Assembly (NCBI GenBank): GCA_016790965.1
Contig: JAEUNZ010000018.1
Location: 1-23,247 of the forward strand
Length of the DNA: 23,247 bases
Reading direction: 5' to 3'
Source: SSSZ01 sp016790965
GTDB lineage: Bacteria > Pseudomonadota > Gammaproteobacteria > Burkholderiales > Rhodocyclaceae
Each line of letters starts with the position of its first letter. The stretch's first letter is position 1. This document shows positions 1 through 6,946 of the stretch, one piece after another. The position numbers were made by a program, and so were the translations under genes. Below the pieces are notes generated by a model, which searched no databases, was not told where the DNA came from, and saw nothing but the letters and a program-made list of their open reading frames with translations.

Positions 1-97
1 TCGGACCCACCCCTTCCCTTCCCGAACAGGACCGTGAAACGAAACCGCGCCGATGATATTGCACACCCCGTGTGAGAAAGTAGGTCATCGCCAGGCT
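1..97 (+). rRNA. rrf: 5S ribosomal RNA, 3' part
   Basis: The first bases match the body and 3' end of a betaproteobacterial 5S rRNA: the loop segment ending CCCGAACAGGACCGTGAAAC, then CGCCGATGATA, and the 3' strand GTAGGTCATCGCCAGGCT, which would pair with the missing 5' end. About 20 nt of the 5' end lie outside the window. The 3' boundary is set at the end of the CCAGGCT stem strand and may be off by 1-2 nt. It is the last gene of an rRNA operon; an intrinsic terminator follows within 10 bases. The small reading frame over this region is not a gene. Confidence 0.93.
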
Positions 98-105
98 CCC
101 ATACA

Positions 106-145
106 GAAACCCCCTCCAGCTCAACGCTCGAGGGGGTTTCGCATT
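106..145 (+). terminator. Intrinsic terminator of the rRNA operon
   Basis: A perfect 11-bp stem, GAAACCCCCTC (106-116) with GAGGGGGTTTC (130-140), encloses a 13-nt loop and is followed by a short T run (TTTT, 144-147). It sits immediately after the 5S rRNA, so it most likely ends the rRNA operon transcript before the independently promoted ffs gene. Confidence 0.9.
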
Positions 146-198
146 TTAGAAAAACACAAAGCATTCGGGCGGCCCAGGGAAATTCGACCGCCATGCTG

Positions 199-207
199 TG
201 CTAGAAT
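199..207 (+). promoter_or_regulatory. Extended -10 promoter of ffs
   Basis: TGCTAGAAT has the extended -10 layout (TGn followed by a TATAAT-like hexamer, TAGAAT at 202-207). It ends 7 nt before the predicted 5' end of the SRP RNA at about 215, which is the right distance for a sigma-70 promoter. I see no convincing -35 hexamer at 16-18 bp spacing, as is common for extended -10 promoters. Confidence 0.6.
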
Positions 208-214
208 CCTCGCT

Positions 215-310
215 GGCGGGTCTCCCCGCATTGCAGGGTGGTGAATCTGGTCAGGTCCGGAAGGAAGCAGCCACAGCCATTGACTGCAAGTGCCGGGGGT
301 TAGGCTCGCC
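215..310 (+). ncRNA. ffs: Bacterial small signal recognition particle RNA (4.5S RNA)
   Basis: The near-invariant domain IV core GGTCAGGTCCGGAAGGAAGC is at 249-268, followed by AGCC. It contains the GGAA tetraloop and the symmetric and asymmetric loops that bind the M domain of Ffh. The ends pair (GGCGGG at 215-220 with CTCGCC at 305-310), giving one long hairpin of about 96 nt, in the range of other proteobacterial 4.5S RNAs. The RNA forms the SRP with Ffh and targets nascent inner-membrane proteins to FtsY and SecYEG. It lies between the rRNA terminator and dnaX, a placement I recall from other betaproteobacteria. End positions are inferred from pairing and could shift by 1-3 nt. Confidence 0.95.
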
Positions 311-357
311 ATTTCCATTTTTCAAACTGCTTCCCGCTTTGATGTCGGACTAGGGAC

Positions 358-2013
358 ATGAGCTATCAGGTTCTCGCCCGCAAGTGGCGGCCGCGCAATT
401 TTGCCACCTTGGTCGGGCAGGAGCATGTTATACGGGCGCTTTCGCACGCCCTCGGAGAAGGGCGATTGCATCACGCCTATCTCTTCACCGGTACGCGCGG
501 GGTCGGCAAGACCACTTTGGCGCGCATCCTGGCCAAATCCCTGAATTGCGAAGCTGGTATTTCCGCGCAGCCTTGTGGTCGGTGTTCGGCCTGCGAAGAG
601 ATCGACGGCGGGCGTTTCGTAGATCTTTTGGAGGTCGATGCAGCGACCAATACCAAGGTTGACGAGATGCGGCAGTTGCTGGAGAACGCTGTTTATGCGC
701 CTACCCGTGGGCGCTTCAAGGTGTATGTGATCGACGAAGTACATATGTTGTCGAATTCCGCCTTCAATGCCATGTTGAAGACCTTGGAGGAGCCCCCTGA
801 GCACGTCAAATTCATTCTGGCCACGACCGATCCCCAGAAGATTCCGGTGACCGTCCTCTCCCGGTGCCTTCAGTTCAATCTCAAGCAGATGCCTCCGGCG
901 GCCATCGTTGGGCATCTCGGCCGTATTCTCGAGGCTGAAGGTGTCGAGCACGATCTTCCTGCCCTGCAGTTGATTGCTCGATCGGCTTCAGGAAGCATGC
1001 GGGATGCCTTGTCGTTGCTCGATCAGGCGATCGCCCATGGTGCCGGCAAGGTTGAAGCCGGCCCGGTACGGGAAATGCTCGGCACGGTGGACCTCGACTA
1101 CCTCTTCCGCATTCTCGAAATGCTTGTCGATGGCAACGCCGAGGGCCTGATTCATGTGGCTGACCAAATGGGGCTGCGCAGCCTCTCTTTTTCATCAGCG
1201 CTGCATGAACTGGCGTCGCTTCTCACCCGCATTCAGGTCGCCCAGCTTGCACCGGGAGCCGTGCCTGACGAAGAGCCGGAAAGGGCGCGACTAATTCAGT
1301 TGGCGTCTTTACTGGATCCCGAGTTCGTCCAATTGGCCTATCAGATCGTGGTGGTCGGGCGAAATGAATTGGGCCTGGCGCCAGACGACCAAGCAGGGTT
1401 TCTGATGACCTTGCTGCGCCTTTTTGCCTTTCGGCCAGAGAGCGCGGAACAGCGCGTGCTCGCGGTTACGGCCTCCGTTCGGCGCGAGGCTGCGGTGTCC
1501 CGGGGGGGGCAACGCGCCGAGGCGATGGCCGGAGGGAGTGCCGGATCAGTGCCGGTTCCGTCAGCGTTTGCAAAGGTGGTTCAGGTTGCCCCGGCCGGTC
1601 CTGGGGGCGTGCATCCCGTCGATCCGGGCGAGGGCGAGTCCTCCTGGCCTCAGATCGTCGCTCAATTGCCAATCAGCGGGATGGCAAGGGAACTTGCACA
1701 GCAGTGCGAACTCCGCGAATTGGGTCCCGCTGCGTGCTTGTTGCGCCTCCCGCCCGAGCAGCGGCATCTGCTCATGAAGCCTGCACAGGACAAAGTTCAG
1801 CAAGCCCTTGGCGAGCATTTCGCGCGGCCCATGGCCCTGCGGATCGAAGTGGCAGCCGTCGAATCTGCCACGCCCGCCGCAAGCGCACAGCGGGAGAGGG
1901 TTGAACGCCAGGGGCGGGCGGTAGCTGCCATCGAAAGCGACAGTTTTGTCCTTGAAGCCCTCGAAACCCTCGATGCGACGCTGGTCGAGTCCTCAATCAA
2001 ACCCCTTTTCTGA
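358..2013 (+). CDS. dnaX: DNA polymerase III subunit tau/gamma (clamp loader ATPase)
   Basis: DnaX is the AAA+ subunit of the clamp loader that opens and loads the beta clamp and links the replicase to the helicase. The 551-residue protein shows Walker A GTRGVGKT at 45-52, a zinc-binding set C64, C73, C76, C79, Walker B with D126-E127 in VIDEVH, a sensor-1 segment LATTD at 154-158, the SRC arginine finger at R169 and a sensor-2 GSMRDALSLLDQA segment near 215. The C-terminal third is proline/alanine-rich and variable, as in tau proteins; the length is shorter than the E. coli protein (643 aa). ATG 358 is preceded by AGGG. It heads the dnaX-ybaB-recR operon. No E. coli-type A-rich slippery site was seen; a G8 run at 1502-1509 is the only notable homopolymer. 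Confidence 0.97.
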   Translation: MSYQVLARKWRPRNFATLVGQEHVIRALSHALGEGRLHHAYLFTGTRGVGKTTLARILAKSLNCEAGISAQPCGRCSACEEIDGGRFVDLLEVDAATNTKVDEMRQLLENAVYAPTRGRFKVYVIDEVHMLSNSAFNAMLKTLEEPPEHVKFILATTDPQKIPVTVLSRCLQFNLKQMPPAAIVGHLGRILEAEGVEHDLPALQLIARSASGSMRDALSLLDQAIAHGAGKVEAGPVREMLGTVDLDYLFRILEMLVDGNAEGLIHVADQMGLRSLSFSSALHELASLLTRIQVAQLAPGAVPDEEPERARLIQLASLLDPEFVQLAYQIVVVGRNELGLAPDDQAGFLMTLLRLFAFRPESAEQRVLAVTASVRREAAVSRGGQRAEAMAGGSAGSVPVPSAFAKVVQVAPAGPGGVHPVDPGEGESSWPQIVAQLPISGMARELAQQCELRELGPAACLLRLPPEQRHLLMKPAQDKVQQALGEHFARPMALRIEVAAVESATPAASAQRERVERQGRAVAAIESDSFVLEALETLDATLVESSIKPLF

Positions 2014-2026
2014 CGGAGCCAAATAA

Positions 2027-2350
2027 ATGATGAAAGGCGGAATCGCTGGGCTGATGAAGCAAGCCCAGATGATGCAGGAGAACATGAAACGGGCCCAGGA
2101 GCAGTTGGCCCAGACCGAGATCGAAGGTCAGGCCGGCGCGGGCATGGTTAAGGTGGTGATGACCTGTGCCCACGATGTCCGGCGGGTGAGCATCGATCCG
2201 TCGGTTCTAGAAGACCGGGAGATGCTCGAAGACCTGGTGGCTGCGGCCGTCAACGACGCGGTACGCCGAGGTGAGGCACTCACCCAGGAAAAGATGGCCG
2301 GGTTCACTGCCGGGCTGAATCTTCCGCCGGGCTTCAAGCTTCCCTTCTGA
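2027..2350 (+). CDS. ybaB: YbaB/EbfC family nucleoid-associated protein
   Basis: A 107-residue protein of the YbaB/EbfC family: small dimeric DNA-binding proteins associated with the nucleoid and found between dnaX and recR in very many bacteria. The N-terminal MMKGGIAGLMKQAQMMQENM, the basic helix that follows and the later GxGxVxV beta region (AGAGMVKVVM) are typical. The C-terminus GLNLPPGFKLPF is the usual family ending. It starts 13 nt after the dnaX stop with a GGAG Shine-Dalgarno; ATG 2027 and ATG 2030 are both possible starts. Its exact cellular role is not settled; the genomic context points to replication or recombination. Confidence 0.95.
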   Translation: MMKGGIAGLMKQAQMMQENMKRAQEQLAQTEIEGQAGAGMVKVVMTCAHDVRRVSIDPSVLEDREMLEDLVAAAVNDAVRRGEALTQEKMAGFTAGLNLPPGFKLPF

Positions 2351-2353
2351 TCC

Positions 2354-2956
2354 GTGGGCGTTCCCTCAAGCCTCGAGCGCTTGATCGAGGCCCTGCGCTG
2401 CTTGCCGGGTGTCGGTCCGAAATCGGCCCAGCGCATGGCTTTCCACCTGCTGCAACGGGATCGGAGCGGGGCGCGGGAGCTTGGGGATGCGCTTCTTGCA
2501 TCCCTGGAGGCCCTGCGGCACTGCGAGCTTTGCAACAACTTCGCCGAGGCGACGGTATGCGCGCTCTGTGCTTCGCCACGGCGCGATGGGAGCCTGCTCT
2601 GTGTCGTTGAGTCCCCGGTAGATATGAACATGATGGAGCAGACCCATGCCTATGGGGGGCTCTATTACGTCATCATGGGTCGCCTTTCGCCCATGGAAGG
2701 AATCGGAGCGCGAGACCTCGGACTTGAACGACTCCTTGCCCGTGCCCGGGACGGAATTGTCCGGGAAGTCATCCTCGCCACGAATTTTACCAATGAGGGA
2801 GAAGCGACGGCGCACTACCTTACAGCCCTCCTCAAACCTGCAGGGATTGGTGTGACGCGCATTGCCCGTGGGGTTCCGGTGGGCGGTGAGTTGGAGTATG
2901 TGGATAGCGGTACCTTGGCGCAGGCCCTGCGCGAGCGGCGCGCCTGCGTGTCCTGA
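2354..2956 (+). CDS. recR: Recombination mediator RecR
   Basis: RecR acts with RecO and RecF to load RecA at SSB-covered gaps. The 200-residue length fits the family. A helix-hairpin-helix segment LPGVGPKSAQRMAF is at 17-30, a C4 zinc finger uses C57, C60, C69 and C72, and the Toprim domain spans roughly 80-175, followed by the Walker-B-like RGVPVGGELEYVD segment. The start is a GTG at 2354, 3 nt after the ybaB stop. No strong Shine-Dalgarno is visible, consistent with translational coupling to ybaB. It is the last gene of the dnaX operon. Confidence 0.96.
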   Translation: MGVPSSLERLIEALRCLPGVGPKSAQRMAFHLLQRDRSGARELGDALLASLEALRHCELCNNFAEATVCALCASPRRDGSLLCVVESPVDMNMMEQTHAYGGLYYVIMGRLSPMEGIGARDLGLERLLARARDGIVREVILATNFTNEGEATAHYLTALLKPAGIGVTRIARGVPVGGELEYVDSGTLAQALRERRACVS

Positions 2957-2970
2957 GAGCGTCCGATGGC

Positions 2971-2999
2971 TTCAAAGTAGGGGCCGGGTGGCGTATAAT
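2971..2999 (+). promoter_or_regulatory. Sigma-70-type promoter of petABC
   Basis: A perfect -10 hexamer TATAAT (2994-2999) lies 17 bp downstream of TTCAAA (2971-2976), which matches the -35 consensus at four of six positions. It is in the recR-petA gap and would start transcription near 3006, giving a 5' leader of about 44 nt before petA. Confidence 0.75.
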
Positions 3000-3003
3000 C
3001 AAC

Positions 3004-3018
3004 GGTTTGATTCAAACC
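3004..3018. repeat. Perfect palindrome over the petABC transcription start
   Basis: GGTTTGA-T-TCAAACC is a 7-bp perfect inverted repeat with a 1-nt centre. It begins 4 nt after the -10 box, so it covers the predicted start site. It could be an operator for a dimeric regulator; a chance occurrence cannot be excluded and I do not recognise the motif. Confidence 0.4.
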
Positions 3019-3049
3019 CAACAACCTTATCCGTCTAGGGGTCAGCCAA

Positions 3050-3646
3050 ATGAGCAATGAAGGAAAAATGGACTGCGGGAGGCGGCGCCTGATCGTCGCC
3101 ACCGCGGCAGTGGGCGGGGCGGGGGCCGTTGCGGCGCTCGTGCCGTTTGTGTCCAGCCTTTTGCCGTCGGAACGCGCCAAAGCCGCCGGTGCGCCTGTCG
3201 AAGTCGATATCGGCAAACTTGAACCGGGCCAGATGATGACCGTGGAGTGGCGCGGCAAGCCCGTCTGGATCATCAACCGCAGCAAGGAAATGTTGGAAAC
3301 ACTGCCTAAGCTGGCCGATGCGGTTGCCGACCCCAAGTCGGAAAAGGACATGCAGCCGGATTACGCCCGCAACGATACCCGTTCGATCAAGCCCGAACTC
3401 CTCGTGGTGGTGGGCATCTGTACGCACCTCGGCTGTTCGCCTTCGCAGAAGTTCAAGAAGGGTGCGGAAGAGGGCATGACCGCGGATTGGCTCGGCGGAT
3501 TCCTGTGTCCCTGCCACGGTTCGACCTTCGACTTTGCGGGTCGCGTCTATAAGGCCAAACCCGCACCAACCAACCTCGAGGTTCCGCCGCACTACTACAT
3601 GTCCGACAGCCGTATCCTGATCGGCGAAGACAAGAAGGGAGCGTAA
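3050..3646 (+). CDS. petA: Ubiquinol-cytochrome c reductase, Rieske iron-sulfur subunit
   Basis: The mobile [2Fe-2S] subunit of the cytochrome bc1 complex, carrying electrons from ubiquinol at the Qo site to cytochrome c1 on the periplasmic side. In 198 residues it has a Tat-like N-terminus (GRRRLIV then one hydrophobic membrane anchor, about 15-40). Cluster-binding boxes are CTHLGC (C124, H126, with C129 for the disulfide) and CPCHGS (C153, H156, with disulfide C155). All four ligands and both disulfide cysteines are present. It is the first gene of petABC, 3 nt before petB, behind a clear TATAAT promoter. Confidence 0.98.
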   Translation: MSNEGKMDCGRRRLIVATAAVGGAGAVAALVPFVSSLLPSERAKAAGAPVEVDIGKLEPGQMMTVEWRGKPVWIINRSKEMLETLPKLADAVADPKSEKDMQPDYARNDTRSIKPELLVVVGICTHLGCSPSQKFKKGAEEGMTADWLGGFLCPCHGSTFDFAGRVYKAKPAPTNLEVPPHYYMSDSRILIGEDKKGA

Positions 3647-3649
3647 CAA

Positions 3650-4951
3650 ATGGCCGCTGGCAATTTCGACAAGTACAAGTCCGACGGCACCCTGGCCGGG
3701 AACCTGATGGAATGGGTTGACGCCCGTTTCCCGGCGACCTCCATGTGGAAGGGCCACCTGTCCGAGTACTACGCGCCGAAGAATTTCAATTTCTGGTACT
3801 TCTTCGGATCCCTGGCGCTGCTCGTTCTGGTCATCCAGATCGTTACCGGCATCTTCCTGGTCATGCATTACAAGCCGGACGCTGCCCTTAACGCCTTCGG
3901 CGTTCCCGTCGCGTTCGCCTCGGTCGAGTACATCATGCGCGACGTGCCGGGGGGGTGGCTCATCCGCTACATGCACTCCACCGGCGCTTCCGCCTTCTTC
4001 ATCGTGGTCTACCTGCATATGTTCCGCGGCCTGCTCTACGGTTCCTACAGGAAGCCCCGCGAGCTGACCTGGTTGTTTGGCGTCGGGATCTTCCTGTGCC
4101 TGATGGGCGAAGCCTTCTTCGGCTATCTGCTCCCATGGGGCCAGATGTCCTACTGGGGCGCCCAGGTGATTGTGAACCTCTTCGGCGCCATTCCCGTGGT
4201 CGGCAACGATCTGTCCATCCTGATCCGCGGCGACTTCGTGGTGGGCGACGCGACTCTCAACCGATTCTTCTCCTTCCACGTCATCGCCTTCCCGCTAGTT
4301 CTTCTCGGCTTGGTGGCGGCGCATGTGCTGGCCCTGCACGAAACCGGCTCCAACAACCCGGACGGCATTGAGATCAAGGCCAACAAGGACGAAAACGGCA
4401 TCCCCCGTGACGGCATTCCCTTCCACCCGTATTACACGGTGAAGGACATCGTCGGCGTCGTGGTCTTCCTGATGGTCTTCTCGGCGATCATGTTCTTTGC
4501 CCCCGAGGGTGGTGGCGCCTTCCTGGAAACGCCGAACTTCTATCCGGCCGACCCGCTGAAGACCCCGCCCCACATTGCGCCGGTCTGGTACTTCACTCCC
4601 TATTACTCCATCCTGCGGGCTATGGTGTGGAACTTCTTCGGCCTCGACGCCAAATTCTGGGGTGTGGTGGCCATGGGAGCTTCCGTGGTGGTGTTCGCCT
4701 TCCTACCCTGGCTGGATCGCAGCCCGGTCAAGTCGATCCGCTACCGCGGCCCGATCTACAAGACCATGCTGACCGTGTTCGTCATCTGCTTCGTCATCCT
4801 CGGTTACCTGGGTACCCAGTCGCCGTCCTACTGGGGTGAAAAGATTTCCCAGGTGTGCACGGTCTTCTACTTCGGCTTCTTCTTCGCGATGCCCTGGTGG
4901 TCGCGGATGGATAAATTCAAGCCGGTTCCCGATCGCGTGACGATGCAGTGA
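3650..4951 (+). CDS. petB: Ubiquinol-cytochrome c reductase, cytochrome b subunit
   Basis: The membrane core of the bc1 complex, holding haems bL and bH and the Qo and Qi quinone sites. The 433-residue protein is the fused full-length type with several hydrophobic helices. Haem ligand pairs are H109/H123 (second helix, MHS and LHM) and H210/H225 (fourth helix, FHV and AHV). The Qo-site motif is PVWY at 311-314 rather than the textbook PEWY, and the histidines in the fourth helix are 15 positions apart rather than 14. I recall both traits from other beta/gammaproteobacterial sequences. Shine-Dalgarno GGGAG lies upstream of ATG 3650. It is translationally close to petA and petC. Confidence 0.98.
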   Translation: MAAGNFDKYKSDGTLAGNLMEWVDARFPATSMWKGHLSEYYAPKNFNFWYFFGSLALLVLVIQIVTGIFLVMHYKPDAALNAFGVPVAFASVEYIMRDVPGGWLIRYMHSTGASAFFIVVYLHMFRGLLYGSYRKPRELTWLFGVGIFLCLMGEAFFGYLLPWGQMSYWGAQVIVNLFGAIPVVGNDLSILIRGDFVVGDATLNRFFSFHVIAFPLVLLGLVAAHVLALHETGSNNPDGIEIKANKDENGIPRDGIPFHPYYTVKDIVGVVVFLMVFSAIMFFAPEGGGAFLETPNFYPADPLKTPPHIAPVWYFTPYYSILRAMVWNFFGLDAKFWGVVAMGASVVVFAFLPWLDRSPVKSIRYRGPIYKTMLTVFVICFVILGYLGTQSPSYWGEKISQVCTVFYFGFFFAMPWWSRMDKFKPVPDRVTMQ

Positions 4952-4962
4952 GGATCAACAAC

Positions 4963-5679
4963 ATGAAAAAACTTCTCATCGCCTTCCTGTTTGCACCGCT
5001 GCTGGCCATCGCGAGTACGAGCGTCCATCTCGACAAATGGCCGGGTTCGGTTAGTGACAAGGCCGCCCTGCAGAACGGCGCCAAGCTGTTCGTAAACTAC
5101 TGCCTCAACTGCCACGGCGCGTCCTACATGCGCTACAAGAACCTGACCGCTCTTGGTCTGACCGAGCAGCAAGTCAAGGACAACCTGATGTTCACCTCCG
5201 ACAAGATCGGTGGGCTGATGACCGTGGCTGCCCGGGCGGACGAGCAGAAGGTGTGGTTCGGGGCCACGCCGCCGGACCTCACCATCATCGCTCGTGCCCG
5301 GGGCGATCTTGGCGCGCCCTACGCCGGGTCGGACTGGCTCTATACCTACCTGCGTTCCTTCTACCGCGACGACAACCGTCCCACCGGCTGGAACAACGTG
5401 GCTTTCGAGAACGTGGGCATGCCCCATGTGCTTTATGGGCTCCAGGGCCAGCAGGTGCTCAATCACGAGACCCACAAGCTCGAACTCGCCGTCCCCGGAC
5501 AGATGTCACCCACCGAGTACGACAAGGCCGTTTCCGACCTGGTCTCATTCATGGTCTGGATGGGCGAGCCGCAGCAGGAATTCCGCAAGACCATCGGTTA
5601 TTTCGTACTCGCCTTCCTTGCTGTTCTCTTCGTCGTCGCCTACGCGCTGAAGAAGGAATACTGGAAAGACATTCACTGA
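4963..5679 (+). CDS. petC: Ubiquinol-cytochrome c reductase, cytochrome c1 subunit
   Basis: The c-type haem subunit that accepts electrons from the Rieske protein and reduces soluble cytochrome c in the periplasm. From ATG 4963 it is 238 residues: a Sec signal peptide (1-18, MKK then a hydrophobic core), haem-binding CLNCH at 47-51, a likely axial methionine M153 in ENVGMPHV, and one C-terminal transmembrane anchor at about 212-229 ending in KKEYWKDIH. I prefer ATG 4963 over the GTG at 4948 because AGGA (4951-4954) is well placed for it and the signal peptide then starts cleanly. The gene begins 11 nt after the petB stop. Confidence 0.97.
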   Translation: MKKLLIAFLFAPLLAIASTSVHLDKWPGSVSDKAALQNGAKLFVNYCLNCHGASYMRYKNLTALGLTEQQVKDNLMFTSDKIGGLMTVAARADEQKVWFGATPPDLTIIARARGDLGAPYAGSDWLYTYLRSFYRDDNRPTGWNNVAFENVGMPHVLYGLQGQQVLNHETHKLELAVPGQMSPTEYDKAVSDLVSFMVWMGEPQQEFRKTIGYFVLAFLAVLFVVAYALKKEYWKDIH

Positions 5680-5698
5680 TCCGTCCTGGATCAGACCA

Positions 5699-5749
5699 CG
5701 GCATCGCCTCCCCTCGGAGTACGGCGGGAGGCGATGCCGAAGCGCTTTT
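5699..5749 (+). terminator. Strong hairpin after petABC, probable terminator
   Basis: A perfect 14-bp stem, CGGCATCGCCTCCC (5699-5712) with GGGAGGCGATGCCG (5726-5739), has a 13-nt loop and is followed after 6 nt by TTTT (5746-5749). The T run is short and displaced, so termination may be partial. sspA begins only 15 nt later with no evident promoter in between, which suggests some read-through from petABC. Confidence 0.75.
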
Positions 5750-5764
5750 AAGGGCTTAGCAATC

Positions 5765-6361
5765 ATGATGAACCTTTACTCGGGCACCACCTGCCCATTC
5801 AGTCACCGCTGCCGCATCGTCCTCTACGAAAAGGGCATGGATTTCCAGGTCATCGACGTGGACATGTTCAACAAGCCTGAGGATCTCGCGGTCATCAACC
5901 CTCACAACCGGGTGCCGGTATTGGTCGAACGCGATCTGATCCTGTTCGAGCCGAACATCATCAACGAATACATCGACGAGCGTTTTCCCCATCCCCAGTT
6001 GATGCCGGCCGACCCCATCATGCGGGCCAGGGCGCGGCAGTTGCTGGTGGGTATGGAGCGAGAGATATTCAGTCACATCGAACCTATCGAAAAGAACGCC
6101 AAGACGGCGGACAAGGCCCGTCAGGAAATTCGTGCCCGGCTCACGGAAATCGTGCCCATCTTCAGCAAGCAGAAATTCATGCTGGGAGACGAATTCTCCA
6201 TGCTCGACGTCGCCATCGCCCCGCTCATGTGGCGTTTGGATCATTACGGCATCGACCTGGGCAAGGCCGCGGCGCCGCTCATGAAGTATGCCGAACGTAT
6301 CTTCAGCCGTCAGGGCTTCATTGATGCCTTGACGCCGTCTGAGAAGGCCATGCGCAAGTAA
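5765..6361 (+). CDS. sspA: Stringent starvation protein A (GST-fold RNA polymerase-associated protein)
   Basis: SspA is a glutathione S-transferase-fold protein that binds RNA polymerase and alters promoter use in stationary phase or stress. In 198 residues it has an N-terminal thioredoxin-like domain (1-80) with GTTCPFSHRCRIVLYEKG and the cis-proline segment NRVPVL, then an all-helical C-terminal domain ending in FIDALTPSEKAMR. ATG 5765 and ATG 5768 are adjacent possible starts. sspB follows after 3 nt, the conserved sspAB arrangement. Placement after petABC is one I recall from betaproteobacteria. Confidence 0.95.
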   Translation: MMNLYSGTTCPFSHRCRIVLYEKGMDFQVIDVDMFNKPEDLAVINPHNRVPVLVERDLILFEPNIINEYIDERFPHPQLMPADPIMRARARQLLVGMEREIFSHIEPIEKNAKTADKARQEIRARLTEIVPIFSKQKFMLGDEFSMLDVAIAPLMWRLDHYGIDLGKAAAPLMKYAERIFSRQGFIDALTPSEKAMRK

Positions 6362-6364
6362 GCC

Positions 6365-6817
6365 ATGGACCTGCCCTCCACCAAGCCCTATCTCCTGCGT
6401 GCCCTTTGGGAGTGGTGCTGCGACAACGGATTTACCCCCTATCTCTCTGTTGTGGTGGATAGCAGGACACGGGTTCCTCGGGAATTCGTGCGGGATGGAC
6501 AGATCGTCCTCAACGTAGGGCCAGAGGCCACGAACCGTCTGCAGATCGGCAATGAGTTGGTCGAATTTCAGGCACGCTTCGGTGGCGTGGCGCGGGAACT
6601 CTCGGTTCCCATCGAGCAGGTGGCCGCCATCTACGCCCGGGAGAACGGCGCCGGCATGGCCTTCGAAGTCGGCTCTCCTGCGGGCTCGCCCGAAGTGCAG
6701 TCCGCAGAATTGCCCCGCCTCGAGCCGGTGCCCGCTGGGGCGGCGGAAGCGGGGCCGAGGGCTCCGGACGACCCGCGCCCCGAAGGGGGGCGCCCCCACC
6801 TGCAACGCATCAAATAG
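6365..6817 (+). CDS. sspB: ClpXP adaptor SspB (protease specificity-enhancing factor)
   Basis: SspB binds ssrA-tagged proteins and hands them to ClpXP. The folded substrate-binding domain covers about 1-105 (PSTKPYLLRALWEWCCDNGF at the start, then IVLNVGPEAT and FGGVARELSVPI). It is followed by a long flexible proline/alanine-rich linker. The last residues, GGRPHLQRIK (141-150), form the conserved C-terminal ClpX-tethering (XB) motif, so the protein is complete. It forms an operon with sspA. Confidence 0.95.
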   Translation: MDLPSTKPYLLRALWEWCCDNGFTPYLSVVVDSRTRVPREFVRDGQIVLNVGPEATNRLQIGNELVEFQARFGGVARELSVPIEQVAAIYARENGAGMAFEVGSPAGSPEVQSAELPRLEPVPAGAAEAGPRAPDDPRPEGGRPHLQRIK

Positions 6818-6836
6818 GCGCCTGCCGGAGCGGCGT

Positions 6837-6853
6837 TGCCCCGCTTTGGTGCG
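6837..6853. promoter_or_regulatory. Probable NtrC binding site upstream of nasA
   Basis: TGCCCCGCTTTGGTGCG fits the NtrC pattern TGCAC-N7-GTGCA with one change in the left arm and one in the outermost base. Its centre is about 69 bp upstream of the centre of the sigma-54 element at 6906-6921, the same spacing seen at nirB and narK. It lies in the sspB-nasA gap. Confidence 0.55.
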
Positions 6854-6905
6854 CTTTACCGGGCACGCACCTGTTGCTACCGGCTAAAGCCTTGATTCAC
6901 GGGCA

Positions 6906-6921
6906 TGGCACGGGGGTTGCT
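6906..6921 (+). promoter_or_regulatory. Sigma-54 (-24/-12) promoter of nasA
   Basis: TGGCACGGGGGTTGCT is a full match to the sigma-54 consensus TGGCAC-N5-TTGCW. Transcription should start near 6931, leaving only a leader of about 16 nt before ATG 6947, so no leader antitermination is possible here. It overlaps the upstream in-frame ATG at 6905, which therefore cannot be the start codon when this promoter is used. Confidence 0.92.
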
Positions 6922-6946
6922 CTCTCCCGAGCAGAGAGAAAATGCC

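Noticed and set aside
3035..4279. 414-residue reading frame on the - strand opposite petA-petB
   Set aside because: It lies antisense to two certain genes and has the histidine/glutamate-rich composition of GC-rich shadow frames, with no recognisable domain.
6921..6938. CTCTC/GAGAG hairpin before nasA as an ANTAR target
   Set aside because: The predicted transcript starts near 6931, inside this repeat, so the RNA cannot form it, and the 7-nt loop does not fit the A1/G4 hexaloop rule.
6905..6946. In-frame ATG at 6905 as the start of nitrate reductase
   Set aside because: It overlaps a perfect sigma-54 element (6906-6921), so it would lie upstream of the transcription start. ATG 6947 gives the normal family N-terminus.
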